DNA of 6,778 nucleotides from an uncultured Desulfovibrio sp. Lineage in GTDB: Bacteria > Desulfobacterota > Desulfovibrionia > Desulfovibrionales > Desulfovibrionaceae. Positions within the stretch are counted from its first letter, which is position 1; each line of letters begins with the position of its first letter. Under the pieces are notes generated by a model. That model ran no database searches and had not been told where the DNA came from. It saw nothing but the letters and a program-made list of their open reading frames with translations. A program made the position numbers and the translations under genes. The DNA lies in the NCBI GenBank assembly GCA_946490455.1, contig CAMLXE010000100.1:1-6778 (forward strand), written 5' to 3'. This document shows, piece after piece, positions 1 through 5,897 of this stretch.

Positions 1-1
1 T

Positions 2-232
2 CTGGCTCACGAATCCGGCAAGCGCTTCAGCGTTGACGCCGCCATGGCCAAGCTGTTCGCCGCTGAAACCGCTATGGATGTTACCACCAAGGCTGTTCAG
101 ATCCACGGTGGCGTGGGTTACACCCGCAACTTCCCTGTCGAACGCATGATGCGCGACGCCAAGATCACCGAAATTTACGAAGGTACCAGCGAAGTACAGC
201 GCATGGTTATCTCCGGCAACATTCTTGCCTAA
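2..232 (+). CDS. Acyl-CoA dehydrogenase, C-terminal end (5' truncated by window)
   Basis: This is the last 76 codons of an acyl-CoA dehydrogenase, an FAD enzyme that oxidises acyl-CoA to 2-enoyl-CoA, or runs in reverse as an enoyl-CoA reductase, with an electron-transfer flavoprotein as partner. The reading frame is open from base 2 and ends in TAA. The visible part is the C-terminal helical domain. It shows the conserved stretch QIHGGVGYTRNFPVERMMRD (bases 98-157) and then IYEGTSEVQR, whose first Glu (codon 179-181) aligns with the catalytic base of short- and medium-chain acyl-CoA dehydrogenases. This end looks like the butyryl-CoA dehydrogenase type rather than E. coli CaiA, which lacks the YEGTSE motif as I recall it. 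The gene lies 155 bp upstream of fixA on the same strand, so FixAB is its probable electron partner. Chain-length specificity cannot be judged from this fragment. The family call is very sure, the substrate is not. Confidence 0.95.
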   Translation: MAHESGKRFSVDAAMAKLFAAETAMDVTTKAVQIHGGVGYTRNFPVERMMRDAKITEIYEGTSEVQRMVISGNILA

Positions 233-291
233 GACCTTCTGAAGCAGGCTTCCTGTTTCACTGGAATCAGGCCCTGAAGAGTGCATAATAC

Positions 292-327
292 AGGGCGCCC
301 GATGGACATAGCTCTATCGGGTGCCCT
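292..327 (+). promoter_or_regulatory. Strong intergenic hairpin between the acyl-CoA dehydrogenase gene and fixA
   Basis: The arms AGGGCGCCCGAT (292-303) and ATCGGGTGCCCT (316-327) pair over 12 positions with one G-T wobble. Three more pairs (304-306 with 313-315) close a 6-base loop. No T-tract follows, so it is not a standard intrinsic terminator. An upstream segment GCCCTG (271-276) can pair with CAGGGC (291-296), which would exclude the lower part of the hairpin. Two alternative folds are therefore possible. Likely roles are partial attenuation, or protection or processing of the mRNA between the two genes. The structure is plain to see; the function is inferred. The rest of the 233-387 gap shows no gene. 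Confidence 0.6.
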
Positions 328-387
328 ACATACTCCACATCTGTCGGTCCGCACATTACGGTCCCGGCAACGTGCTGGTGAGGAAAC

Positions 388-1167
388 ATGAAAAAAGTAG
401 TTGTTTGCTACAAATGGCTTCTGGACGATGCGGATATCCGCGTCAATGACAGCAATCGCCAGCTGGATACCAGCAAGGCGAAATACAAGATCAATGAATA
501 CGATCGTAACGCCATCGAAGCTGGTGTACAGCTGAAGGCTGCTACCGGTTGCGAACTCGTGGGTGTGACCTGCGGTACTGCGACCAAGGATTCAACCAAG
601 GATGCCCTTTCCCGTGGTCTCGATGCGGTGACCTACATTAACGCCGCCGCTCTGGCCGATGCCGACAGCCGCGCTACCGCCAAGGTTCTTGCTGCTATGA
701 TCAAGAGCCTCGGTGCTGACGTAGTCATCTGCAGCGAAGGTTCCAGTGACGAATATGCCCAGCAGACCAGTTCTCGCCTGGCAGCCATGCTTGGCTATGC
801 TTCCGTATCTTTCGCCCACTCCATCGAAGTGGCCGGCGATACGCTGAAGATCAGCCGCAAGCTGGATGACGGCATGGAAAAGGTTGAAGTAACCGGTCCC
901 GTCGTCATCTCCGTTGTACCCGACATCAACGATGCTCCCATCCCCAGCGTGAAGCAGATTCTCGGTGCCAAGAAAAAGCCCGCCAATGAGGTGGATCTCG
1001 CCGCTCTTGGCCTTTCCGAAGCCGATATTGCTCCTCAGCTGCAGACCGTAAGCATCCTCGCTCCTGTTGTTTCCCGTAAGGCTATCCGCCTGAACGAGGG
1101 TGATGTAACCGTCGCTGCCGCTGCGGCCGATCTGGTGAAGAAACTTGCCGCCGATGGCGTTCTGTAA
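388..1167 (+). CDS. fixA: FixA, electron-transfer flavoprotein beta-type subunit
   Basis: FixA (259 aa) is the beta subunit of the FixAB electron-transfer flavoprotein, a soluble heterodimer that takes electrons from or gives them to the dehydrogenase encoded upstream and passes them on to FixC/FixX. The start ATG has a good ribosome site, GAGG, a few bases upstream. Visible motifs are CYKWLLDDADIRVN (residues 7-20), EYDRNAIEAG (37-46), GSSDEYAQQ (118-126) and PDIN (178-181). Residues 155-175 fit the PROSITE ETF beta signature as I recall it, with the acidic pair D160-D161 and P171. The segment IPSVKQILGAKKKP (185-198) is typical of the family. Length and motifs match E. coli FixA (about 256 aa), the carnitine-linked form. 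The NPYD and MGPP-type motifs I associate with electron-bifurcating beta subunits are replaced by NEYD (36-39) and CGTATKDS (62-69). fixB follows after 24 bp, so the two subunits are co-transcribed. Confidence 0.95.
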   Translation: MKKVVVCYKWLLDDADIRVNDSNRQLDTSKAKYKINEYDRNAIEAGVQLKAATGCELVGVTCGTATKDSTKDALSRGLDAVTYINAAALADADSRATAKVLAAMIKSLGADVVICSEGSSDEYAQQTSSRLAAMLGYASVSFAHSIEVAGDTLKISRKLDDGMEKVEVTGPVVISVVPDINDAPIPSVKQILGAKKKPANEVDLAALGLSEADIAPQLQTVSILAPVVSRKAIRLNEGDVTVAAAAADLVKKLAADGVL

Positions 1168-1191
1168 AGCTAGTTGAAGGGAGAAATACAA

Positions 1192-2127
1192 ATGAACGTA
1201 TGGGTTATTGCCGAAACGCCCGCCCTTGCTACGGAACTCGTAAGTGGCGCCAAAACCATTACCAATGGTGCCGCTGAAGTGACCGCTTTCGTGGGTGGTG
1301 ATGAAGTCGCTGGCAAACAGGTTGCCGCTTGCGGCGCCGCCAAGGTGACCGTTCTGCCTCTGCTTGCCAACGCCATGTGGGAAGATTACACCTCCGCTCT
1401 GGTCGAAAAGGCCAAGGCTGAAGCTCCTGCCCTGATCCTCGTTGGCTCCACCAAGCGTGGCAAGGATATGGCTGCTCAGCTTGCTGCTCTGCTTGACGCT
1501 CCCTGCGTCTCTGACTGCAAGAGCCTGACCGCTGATGGCGACACCAAAACCGTGACCCGCATGATCTACGGTGGTATGGCTGTCAAGACGCAGACCACCA
1601 CGGCTCCCACAGTTATCCTTACTGTAGCTCCCAAGAGCTATGAACCTCTGCCTGAAGATGCTGCCAACGCCGGTTCCGTCGATGTGATGGCTGCTCCCGC
1701 TGCTTCCACCGTCGTAGTGACAGGTCGTGAACCCAAGGTTGTCAGCGGCGTAAACCTGAACGATGCGGCCTCCGTTGTTGCCATCGGTCGTGGTTTCGTC
1801 GAAAAGGACGAAATGAAGCTCGCCGAAGACCTGGCCAAGGCCATTGGTGCCGAAATGGGCTGCTCCCGTCCTATCGCCGAATTCTTCAAATGGATGCCCG
1901 AAGAAGCCTATATCGGCATTTCCGGTCAGATCATCAAGCCTCAGCTGTACATTGCCGCCGGTATTTCCGGTCAGGCTCAGCATATCTCCGGTATGCGTGA
2001 CTCCAAGATCGTTGTGAGCGTAAACAAGGACGAAAACGCCCCCATGAACGCTCAGTCCGACTACTACATCGTCGGCGACATCAAGGAAGTTCTGCCCGCT
2101 CTGACCAAGGCGTTCAGCGAACGTTAA
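1192..2127 (+). CDS. fixB: FixB, electron-transfer flavoprotein alpha-type subunit
   Basis: FixB (311 aa) is the alpha subunit of the FixAB flavoprotein; its C-terminal domain binds FAD. The chosen ATG is preceded by AAGGGAG at a normal distance. A TTG 18 bases further up would absorb that ribosome site into the coding region, and the length from 1192 agrees with E. coli FixB (about 313 aa). The N-terminal half (about 1-185) is the alpha/beta domain of ETF alpha. The FAD domain follows: GRG at 199-201, SGQIIKPQLY at 244-253, GISGQAQH at 257-264 and SVNKDENAP at 276-284, ending with the ADY-like SDYYIVGD. Residues 252-278 fit the ETF alpha PROSITE signature, as I recall it, at all but two positions (Ala for Ile/Val before QH, and Ser for Ala before VN). 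It lies 24 bp after fixA. A 157-bp gap with a strong hairpin separates it from fixC. Confidence 0.95.
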   Translation: MNVWVIAETPALATELVSGAKTITNGAAEVTAFVGGDEVAGKQVAACGAAKVTVLPLLANAMWEDYTSALVEKAKAEAPALILVGSTKRGKDMAAQLAALLDAPCVSDCKSLTADGDTKTVTRMIYGGMAVKTQTTTAPTVILTVAPKSYEPLPEDAANAGSVDVMAAPAASTVVVTGREPKVVSGVNLNDAASVVAIGRGFVEKDEMKLAEDLAKAIGAEMGCSRPIAEFFKWMPEEAYIGISGQIIKPQLYIAAGISGQAQHISGMRDSKIVVSVNKDENAPMNAQSDYYIVGDIKEVLPALTKAFSER

Positions 2128-2169
2128 GCCGTCTGACGTGAAGAGTGTCAAGGCTATGCCTCGTTTCAA

Positions 2170-2213
2170 CCCCCTTCCGTCACCACGGTACCTGCTGTGG
2201 CGACGGAAGGGGG
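2170..2213 (+). promoter_or_regulatory. Very strong hairpin in the fixB-fixC gap
   Basis: The arms CCCCCTTCCGTC (2170-2181) and GACGGAAGGGGG (2202-2213) are perfect 12-base complements. After one A-C mismatch, six more pairs (one a G-T wobble) extend the stem to a 6-base loop, TACCTG. The base of the stem is followed by TCGTGGGC, not by T residues. A run of six T lies only at 2236-2241, too far away for a classical terminator. A weaker competing stem, AGGGG (2208-2212) with CCCCT (2224-2228), would sit closer to that T-run. The hairpin may protect the 3' end of a fixAB message, cause partial termination, or mark a processing site. The pairing is seen directly; its role is inferred. Confidence 0.7.
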
Positions 2214-2255
2214 TCGTGGGCTTCCCCTGAAGGACTTTTTTCAAACCAGACACAA

Positions 2256-2278
2256 CCCCCCTCATGGGGAGCAAGGGG
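2256..2278 (+). promoter_or_regulatory. Ribosome binding site of fixC with a facing C-run
   Basis: AAGGGG (2273-2278) lies 6 bases before the ATG at 2285 and decides that start over an in-frame ATG at 2264, which would add seven non-conserved residues and has a C-run in place of a ribosome site. Six C at 2256-2261 can pair either with GGGG at 2266-2269, closing a tight TCAT loop and leaving the site free, or with GGGG at 2275-2278, masking it. Whether this matters in the cell is unknown. Confidence 0.5.
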
Positions 2279-2284
2279 CATTTT

Positions 2285-3574
2285 ATGGCCGATTATGATG
2301 CTATAGTTGTCGGGGCCGGTCTGGCCGGCAGCACGGCCGCTTACTGCATGGCCAAAGCCGGACTCAGCGTGCTGATTCTCGAAAGAGGTGACACCGCGGG
2401 TTCCAAGAACGTGACGGGTGGCCGCCTTTACGGGCACAGCCTGGAACGGGTCATTCCCGGTTTTGCCAAGGAAGCGCCGATTGAACGTGTGATTACTCGT
2501 GAAGTCATCTCCATGATGACCGAAGAAAGCTGCTTCAATATCGACTTCCAGTCCTCCAAATTTGCAGGCAACCCCCTCGGTGAATCCTACACCGTCCTGC
2601 GTGCCGAATTCGACGCATGGCTCACCGAAAAGGCCGAAGAAGCCGGCTGTGACGTGGTCTGTCCCGCGCGTGTAGACGATTTCATGATGGAAAATGGTAA
2701 GCTCGTCGGCGTGATTGCCGGTGAAGACGAACTTACCGCTGATGTGGTCATCCTCGCTGATGGCGTCAACAGCCTTCTTGCTCAGAAGCTGGGCATGAAA
2801 AAAGAGCTGAACCCGCATGAAGTCGCTGTAGGTGCCAAGGAAATCATTGAACTTCCCGAAGACGTCATCAACGCACGCTTTGGCCTGAATCCTGGTGAAG
2901 GTATGGCTCGTCTCTGTGCCGGTATGCCTTCCGACGGAATGGTCGGTGGTGGCTTCATCTACACCAATAAGCAGAGCCTCAGCATCGGTATCGTGGTCAC
3001 CGTTGCAGAACTGACCCGTGCCAAGAATCGCGTTCCCGACATGCTGGAAGCCTTCAAGCAGCATCCTTCCATCCGTCCCTTCCTCGAAGGCGGCAAGACC
3101 GTGGAATATTCCGGTCACCTGGTTCCCGAAGGCGGCCTGAAGATGATGCCTGAAATCGTTCGCGACAACGTACTTGTCGTGGGTGACGCTGCGGGATTCT
3201 GCCTGAACCTCGGCTACACCGTACGCGGCATGGACCTGGCCATCGCTTCTGGTGAAATGGCTGCCAAGGCCGTTATCGAAGCCAAGGGCAAGAACGACTT
3301 CTCTGCTGCCGGCCTCTCCAGCTACAAGAAGCTGCTCGAAGAAAGCTTTGTTATCAAAGATATGCAGACGCACCGTAAGGCTCCTGAATTCATCGAACAC
3401 ACCTCCCGTGTGTACAATGAATATCCCGCGATGGTCGAATCCATGTTCTACGACATGTTCACTGTCAACGGTACGCCTTCTCAGCTGACCTTCAAGAAGT
3501 TGTTCCCCCATATTCGGAAAGCCGGCCTCATCAACCTTGCAAAGGATGGCTGGAAAGGACTGGGTGCCATATGA
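2285..3574 (+). CDS. fixC: FixC, flavoprotein dehydrogenase / ETF-quinone oxidoreductase-like
   Basis: FixC (429 aa) is an FAD protein of the geranylgeranyl reductase/ETF-quinone oxidoreductase superfamily. With FixX it is thought to pass electrons between FixAB and the quinone pool at the inner face of the membrane. The N-terminus is a Rossmann FAD site, AIVVGAGLAGS (residues 6-16), with the ribose-binding acidic residue at E33 (LILERG). Next come the family stretch GSKNVTGGRLYGHSLE (39-54), ILADGVNS (156-163), the glycine-rich GMVGGGFIYTN near 218-228, and the second FAD motif VLVVGDAAGF (296-305), followed by RGMDLAIASGE. The C-terminus ends in NLAKDGWKGLGAI, much like E. coli FixC (428 aa). 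No transmembrane helix is evident, so membrane contact would be peripheral. Its stop overlaps the fixX start (ATGA), which points to coupled translation. The ATG at 2285 is chosen for its ribosome site and matching length. Confidence 0.95.
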   Translation: MADYDAIVVGAGLAGSTAAYCMAKAGLSVLILERGDTAGSKNVTGGRLYGHSLERVIPGFAKEAPIERVITREVISMMTEESCFNIDFQSSKFAGNPLGESYTVLRAEFDAWLTEKAEEAGCDVVCPARVDDFMMENGKLVGVIAGEDELTADVVILADGVNSLLAQKLGMKKELNPHEVAVGAKEIIELPEDVINARFGLNPGEGMARLCAGMPSDGMVGGGFIYTNKQSLSIGIVVTVAELTRAKNRVPDMLEAFKQHPSIRPFLEGGKTVEYSGHLVPEGGLKMMPEIVRDNVLVVGDAAGFCLNLGYTVRGMDLAIASGEMAAKAVIEAKGKNDFSAAGLSSYKKLLEESFVIKDMQTHRKAPEFIEHTSRVYNEYPAMVESMFYDMFTVNGTPSQLTFKKLFPHIRKAGLINLAKDGWKGLGAI

Positions 3575-3858
3575 GCATGAGCATTGAACAAAAGTTGTCT
3601 CTCAACAAGTTCGTTGTTGATGAAGGCAACCCGCATATCATTGTCCATCAGGAAAAGCTTGACGACGCGACCATCAAGACCCTGACCAAGGGCTGCCCGG
3701 CCGGGTTGTATACCCTGAACGAAAAGGGACAGCTTGTTTTTGAAGTGGCCGGATGCCTTGAATGCGGCACTTGCCGTGTTATCTGCGCCCACAAGCCCGG
3801 CGGAATGGAATGGAATCATCCCAATCCGGCCTTCGGGGTTATGTACCGCTTCGGCTAG
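3571..3858 (+). CDS. fixX: FixX, ferredoxin-like partner of FixC
   Basis: FixX (95 aa, the same length as E. coli FixX) is a small iron-sulfur protein that works with FixC; together they correspond to the FAD and cluster parts of mitochondrial ETF-quinone oxidoreductase. Its ATG overlaps the fixC stop by 4 bases. The N-terminus KLSLNKFVVDEGNPHIIV (residues 8-25) is typical. Cluster ligands are visible as C42-P (GCPAGLY) and C62, C65 and C68 in GCLECGTC. That accounts for one [4Fe-4S] cluster. A fifth and last cysteine, C72 (RVICAHK), gives a C-x3-C spacing after C68 as in bacterial ferredoxins; E. coli FixX, as I recall it, has no cysteine there. There are too few cysteines for two fully Cys-bound [4Fe-4S] clusters. 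The C-terminus PNPAFGVMYRFG is conserved in the family. It is the last gene of the operon, and a terminator begins 33 bases after its stop. Confidence 0.95.
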   Translation: MSMSIEQKLSLNKFVVDEGNPHIIVHQEKLDDATIKTLTKGCPAGLYTLNEKGQLVFEVAGCLECGTCRVICAHKPGGMEWNHPNPAFGVMYRFG

Positions 3859-3890
3859 GCCTGAAGCTTCCTTGCTCCGAAAAAATTGAG

Positions 3891-3943
3891 AAATCCCCTT
3901 CAGAAGGAAAGCTGATCGTTTTCCTGAATCTGAAGGGGATTTT
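3891..3943 (+). terminator. Intrinsic terminator of the fix operon, possibly bidirectional
   Basis: The arms AAATCCCCTTCAGA (3891-3904) and TCTGAAGGGGATTT (3929-3942) are perfect 14-base complements. The enclosed 24 bases hold an inner stem, AGGAAA (3905-3910) with TTTCCT (3920-3925). The 3' arm ends in TTTT and continues CTATTG. On the minus strand the stem is followed by a T-rich stretch (complement of 3879-3890, including six T), so it could also stop transcription coming from the TerC-like gene. It starts 33 bases after the fixX stop, between convergent genes. Confidence 0.85.
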
Positions 3944-3961
3944 CTATTGCCACGCAGCAGT

Positions 3962-3984
3962 CCCAAACGTATTGGGTTCTCTTT
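3962..3984 (+). terminator. Weak second hairpin with T-rich tail downstream of fixX
   Basis: CCCAA (3962-3966) and TTGGG (3972-3976) close a 5-base loop and are followed by TTCTCTTTT. The stem is only 5 bp, so this is at most a backup terminator behind the strong one at 3891-3943. It could be chance. Confidence 0.25.
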
Positions 3985-4065
3985 TGCAGGCTGTCGATTG
4001 AAGGACATCCGCAATCACAGCAGAAAATTTCTCTTATCTCTTTGGAGAAGACATTGTTCACTTCA

Positions 4066-4092
4066 AGGGAGAGAGTCCTCAAGGTTCTCCCT
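4066..4092 (-). terminator. Candidate hairpin after the TerC-like gene (no T-tract)
   Basis: AGGGAGA (4066-4072) and TCTCCCT (4086-4092) form a 7-bp stem with a 13-base loop, 35 bases downstream of the TerC-like stop on the minus strand. No T-run follows on that strand, so it is not a standard intrinsic terminator. Another imperfect stem lies at 3991-4020 (CTGTCGATTG against CAATCACAG, one bulged base). The rest of the 3859-4126 gap shows no plausible coding region. The symmetrical terminator at 3891-3943 is the better candidate for ending this transcript. Confidence 0.25.
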
Positions 4093-4126
4093 CCCCCTCA
4101 AGGGCAAATCATATAAGGCGGTCAGC

Positions 4127-5698
4127 CTACCTCGCGGCAGGCTCTCCAGAAACACGTGTTACTCTGACCTCACCAATGCGCAGCCCATCCATCCGCAGGA
4201 CTTCCCAATGCCATCCGGACCAGTTCACGCCCTCGCCTTCAACGGGAATATGCCCAAGCTCCTTGAGCAGGAGTCCAGACAGCGTGGAGTAGGAAACATC
4301 CTCAGGAATATCAATCCCCAGACTGCTTTCCACATCATCAACGGAAAGTCTCCCCGGCATGATCCAGCTTCCGTCAGTCTGCCGAAACCGGGCCGGGTCG
4401 TCCGCAACTTCTCCCATATGCCCGGCCAGAGCGGAAAGAATATCCAAAGGGGTTACAATGCCGATGGCCGTTCCGTACTCATCCAGAACAAACGCAAGCT
4501 GCGCCAGCTTGACCCTGAAGACATCCAGCATGTCCGGTAAGGGCGTGTATTCAAAAACAGCGGGAGCCGGACGAACAAGCGAAGCAATGCGTTCCTTTCC
4601 ACCTTCTTCATGAAGCCGAAACAGATCGCCGGTGTTGATGACCCCAAGGGCTTCATCCGTATCACTCCGCTGTACGGGAAGGCAGGGTAAGCCTGATGTG
4701 CCGGCCAGGTGCACAATTTCCTCATATGAAGCAGAAAGATCCAACCACTGCACCCTATGCCGAGGCGTCATGATATATCTGGCAGTGCGCCCTCCAAGCC
4801 GGATGACTCTGGCCACCATATTCCGTTCTTCAGGGGCAAAGATAACCTCATTCTTGTCCTCTGCAGCAAAGGCGGCAATATCCAGCTGTGTATCTCCCCC
4901 GGATGACGTCTTTCCTCCAAGAAGATTCAGCACGATGCGGGCCGTTGATTCCCGAAAATCCTGAGAAGTAATACGCCGCCTTCGATTTCTCAGAGCTATC
5001 TGGTTGAACAGCTCGACCAGCACCGAAAAGCCGATGGCCGCATAGAGATACCCCTTTGGTACATGGAAGCCAAGGCCATCCATGATCAGGCTGAGTCCTA
5101 TCATGAGCAAGAAGCCAAGACACAGAATGATTACCGTAGGATGTGCATCCACAAAGGCTGTCAGGGGACGTGCGGCAAGCAGCATGACACCCATCGCGAT
5201 GATGACTGCCAGCATCATGACCGGCAGTTCCTTGACCATCCCCACGGACGTAATGACAGAATCCAGAGAAAAGACCGCATCCAGAATAAGAATCTGTACC
5301 ACGACCTGCCAGAAAACAGCCTGATGCGCTTCATGCCTGCCGTGAGAGATGCCTCCCTCCAGCCTCTCATGCAATTCCATCGTTCCTTTCAAAAGAAGGA
5401 AAATGCCACCAAGGACCAGAATAAGATCCTTGGCCGAAAAGCTTTGCCCAAACAGTGTAAAAAGAGGATTGGTCAGGCTGACAATCCAGGCTATGGTTGA
5501 CAGCAGGATCAAGCGCAGAATCAGAGCAAGGCTCAAGCCAGTGGTAAAAGCCTTACGCTTCTGACTGTCGGGAAGTCTTGAGGAAAGGATGGAAATAAAA
5601 ACAAGATTGTCGATACCAAGGACAATTTCCAGCAAAATCAGGGTCAGTAATCCAATCCACGCCGTGGGGTCGCTCAGCCAGGCAAAATCCCATGCCAT
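4127..5698 (-). CDS. TerC-family membrane protein with CBS pair and CorC_HlyC domain (YoaE/YegH type)
   Basis: This 523-aa inner-membrane protein has three parts. Residues 1-235 are a TerC domain with about seven hydrophobic segments (roughly 12-36, 54-75, 90-105, 128-150, 159-178, 188-207 and 216-234) and the family motifs EIVLGIDNLVFISIL (24-38) and LDAVFSLDSVI (139-149), whose Asp residues lie in the membrane. Residues about 290-430 resemble a CBS pair of the CorC type, including FVLDEYGTAIGIVTPLDILSA (from 403). Residues 440-520 are the CorC_HlyC domain (GRLSVDDVESSLGIDIPED). Length and order fit E. coli YoaE/YegH (about 520 aa). Some TerC proteins (Alx, YkoY, YceF) export or handle manganese, and CorC-type domains occur in Mg/Co transport proteins. 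A metal-ion role is therefore likely, but the ion is not shown here. The ATG at 5698 has GGAG about 11 bases upstream; a TTG 57 bases further up is less likely, since family members begin close to the DPTAW segment. No riboswitch was recognised upstream. Confidence 0.9.
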   Translation of the reverse strand: MAWDFAWLSDPTAWIGLLTLILLEIVLGIDNLVFISILSSRLPDSQKRKAFTTGLSLALILRLILLSTIAWIVSLTNPLFTLFGQSFSAKDLILVLGGIFLLLKGTMELHERLEGGISHGRHEAHQAVFWQVVVQILILDAVFSLDSVITSVGMVKELPVMMLAVIIAMGVMLLAARPLTAFVDAHPTVIILCLGFLLMIGLSLIMDGLGFHVPKGYLYAAIGFSVLVELFNQIALRNRRRRITSQDFRESTARIVLNLLGGKTSSGGDTQLDIAAFAAEDKNEVIFAPEERNMVARVIRLGGRTARYIMTPRHRVQWLDLSASYEEIVHLAGTSGLPCLPVQRSDTDEALGVINTGDLFRLHEEGGKERIASLVRPAPAVFEYTPLPDMLDVFRVKLAQLAFVLDEYGTAIGIVTPLDILSALAGHMGEVADDPARFRQTDGSWIMPGRLSVDDVESSLGIDIPEDVSYSTLSGLLLKELGHIPVEGEGVNWSGWHWEVLRMDGLRIGEVRVTRVSGEPAAR

Positions 5699-5897
5699 AA
5701 ATGAAAAAGCTCCAGTGTTGAGGTGTGGTCGCCTTTCTATTCCGATTCCCGACAACCTGCGCGGTTTCCTCGAGAATTGACCAGACGTTCAGCCCCATCA
5801 CGAGCTTTTGTCCAGACGATTCGGCGTTTAACTTCCTTACACCCTAGCACACTGAAAGAATACAGAAAAGGCTTCTTTTCCTCCTGCAATACAGACA
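5699..5897 (-). other. Intergenic region between thiF and the TerC-like gene
   Basis: These 199 bases separate the thiF stop from the TerC-like start on the same strand. They should hold the promoter of the TerC-like gene, but I find no convincing -35/-10 pair. A weak AT-rich hairpin, GAAAAG (5865-5870) with CTTTTC (5875-5880), lies 18 bases past the thiF stop; it is too weak to call a terminator. The 7-mer CCAGACG occurs directly repeated at 5781-5787 and 5812-5818. A yybP-ykoY (manganese) riboswitch, which precedes some terC-family genes, was looked for by eye and not recognised. Confidence 0.4.

Noticed and set aside
111..120. CxxC pair in ThiF (C111-C114, protein residue numbers) as a zinc site
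   Set aside because: It sits immediately before the D122 nucleotide-site strand, not in the zinc-binding C-terminal region of canonical ThiF, and there is no second pair. The coordinates given are residue numbers within the protein at 5898-6527.
261..289. Possible promoter before fixA with -10-like CATAAT at 284-289
   Set aside because: The -10 matches 5 of 6, but the -35 region at proper spacing (CTGGAA) matches only 3 of 6, so it is not strong enough to list.
592..2274. 560-codon minus-strand open frame opposite fixB and most of fixA
   Set aside because: It lies fully over well-identified fix genes, has no domain I recognise and a composition typical of reversed coding sequence, and its start lies inside fixC.
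2180..3511. 443-codon minus-strand open frame opposite fixC
   Set aside because: Same reasons: it shadows FixC, whose motifs and length fit its family throughout.
3947..4540. 197-codon plus-strand open frame across the intergenic region into the TerC-like gene
   Set aside because: Most of it is antisense to the conserved CBS/CorC part of the TerC-like gene, and its sequence has no family character.
5553..5801. 82-codon minus-strand frame overlapping the start of the TerC-like gene
   Set aside because: Most of it is an out-of-frame reading of the conserved TerC N-terminus, and the remainder shows no motif.
5781..5818. Direct repeat CCAGACG, 31 bases apart, upstream of the TerC-like gene
   Set aside because: Only seven bases match and the flanks diverge, so chance is a sufficient explanation.
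5865..5880. Hairpin GAAAAG/CTTTTC after thiF as a terminator
   Set aside because: The stem is six pairs, four of them A-T, and no clean T-run follows on the minus strand.
5699..5897. Manganese (yybP-ykoY) riboswitch ahead of the TerC-like gene
   Set aside because: Some terC-family genes have one, but I could not find its conserved loops here by eye; a covariance-model search would settle it.
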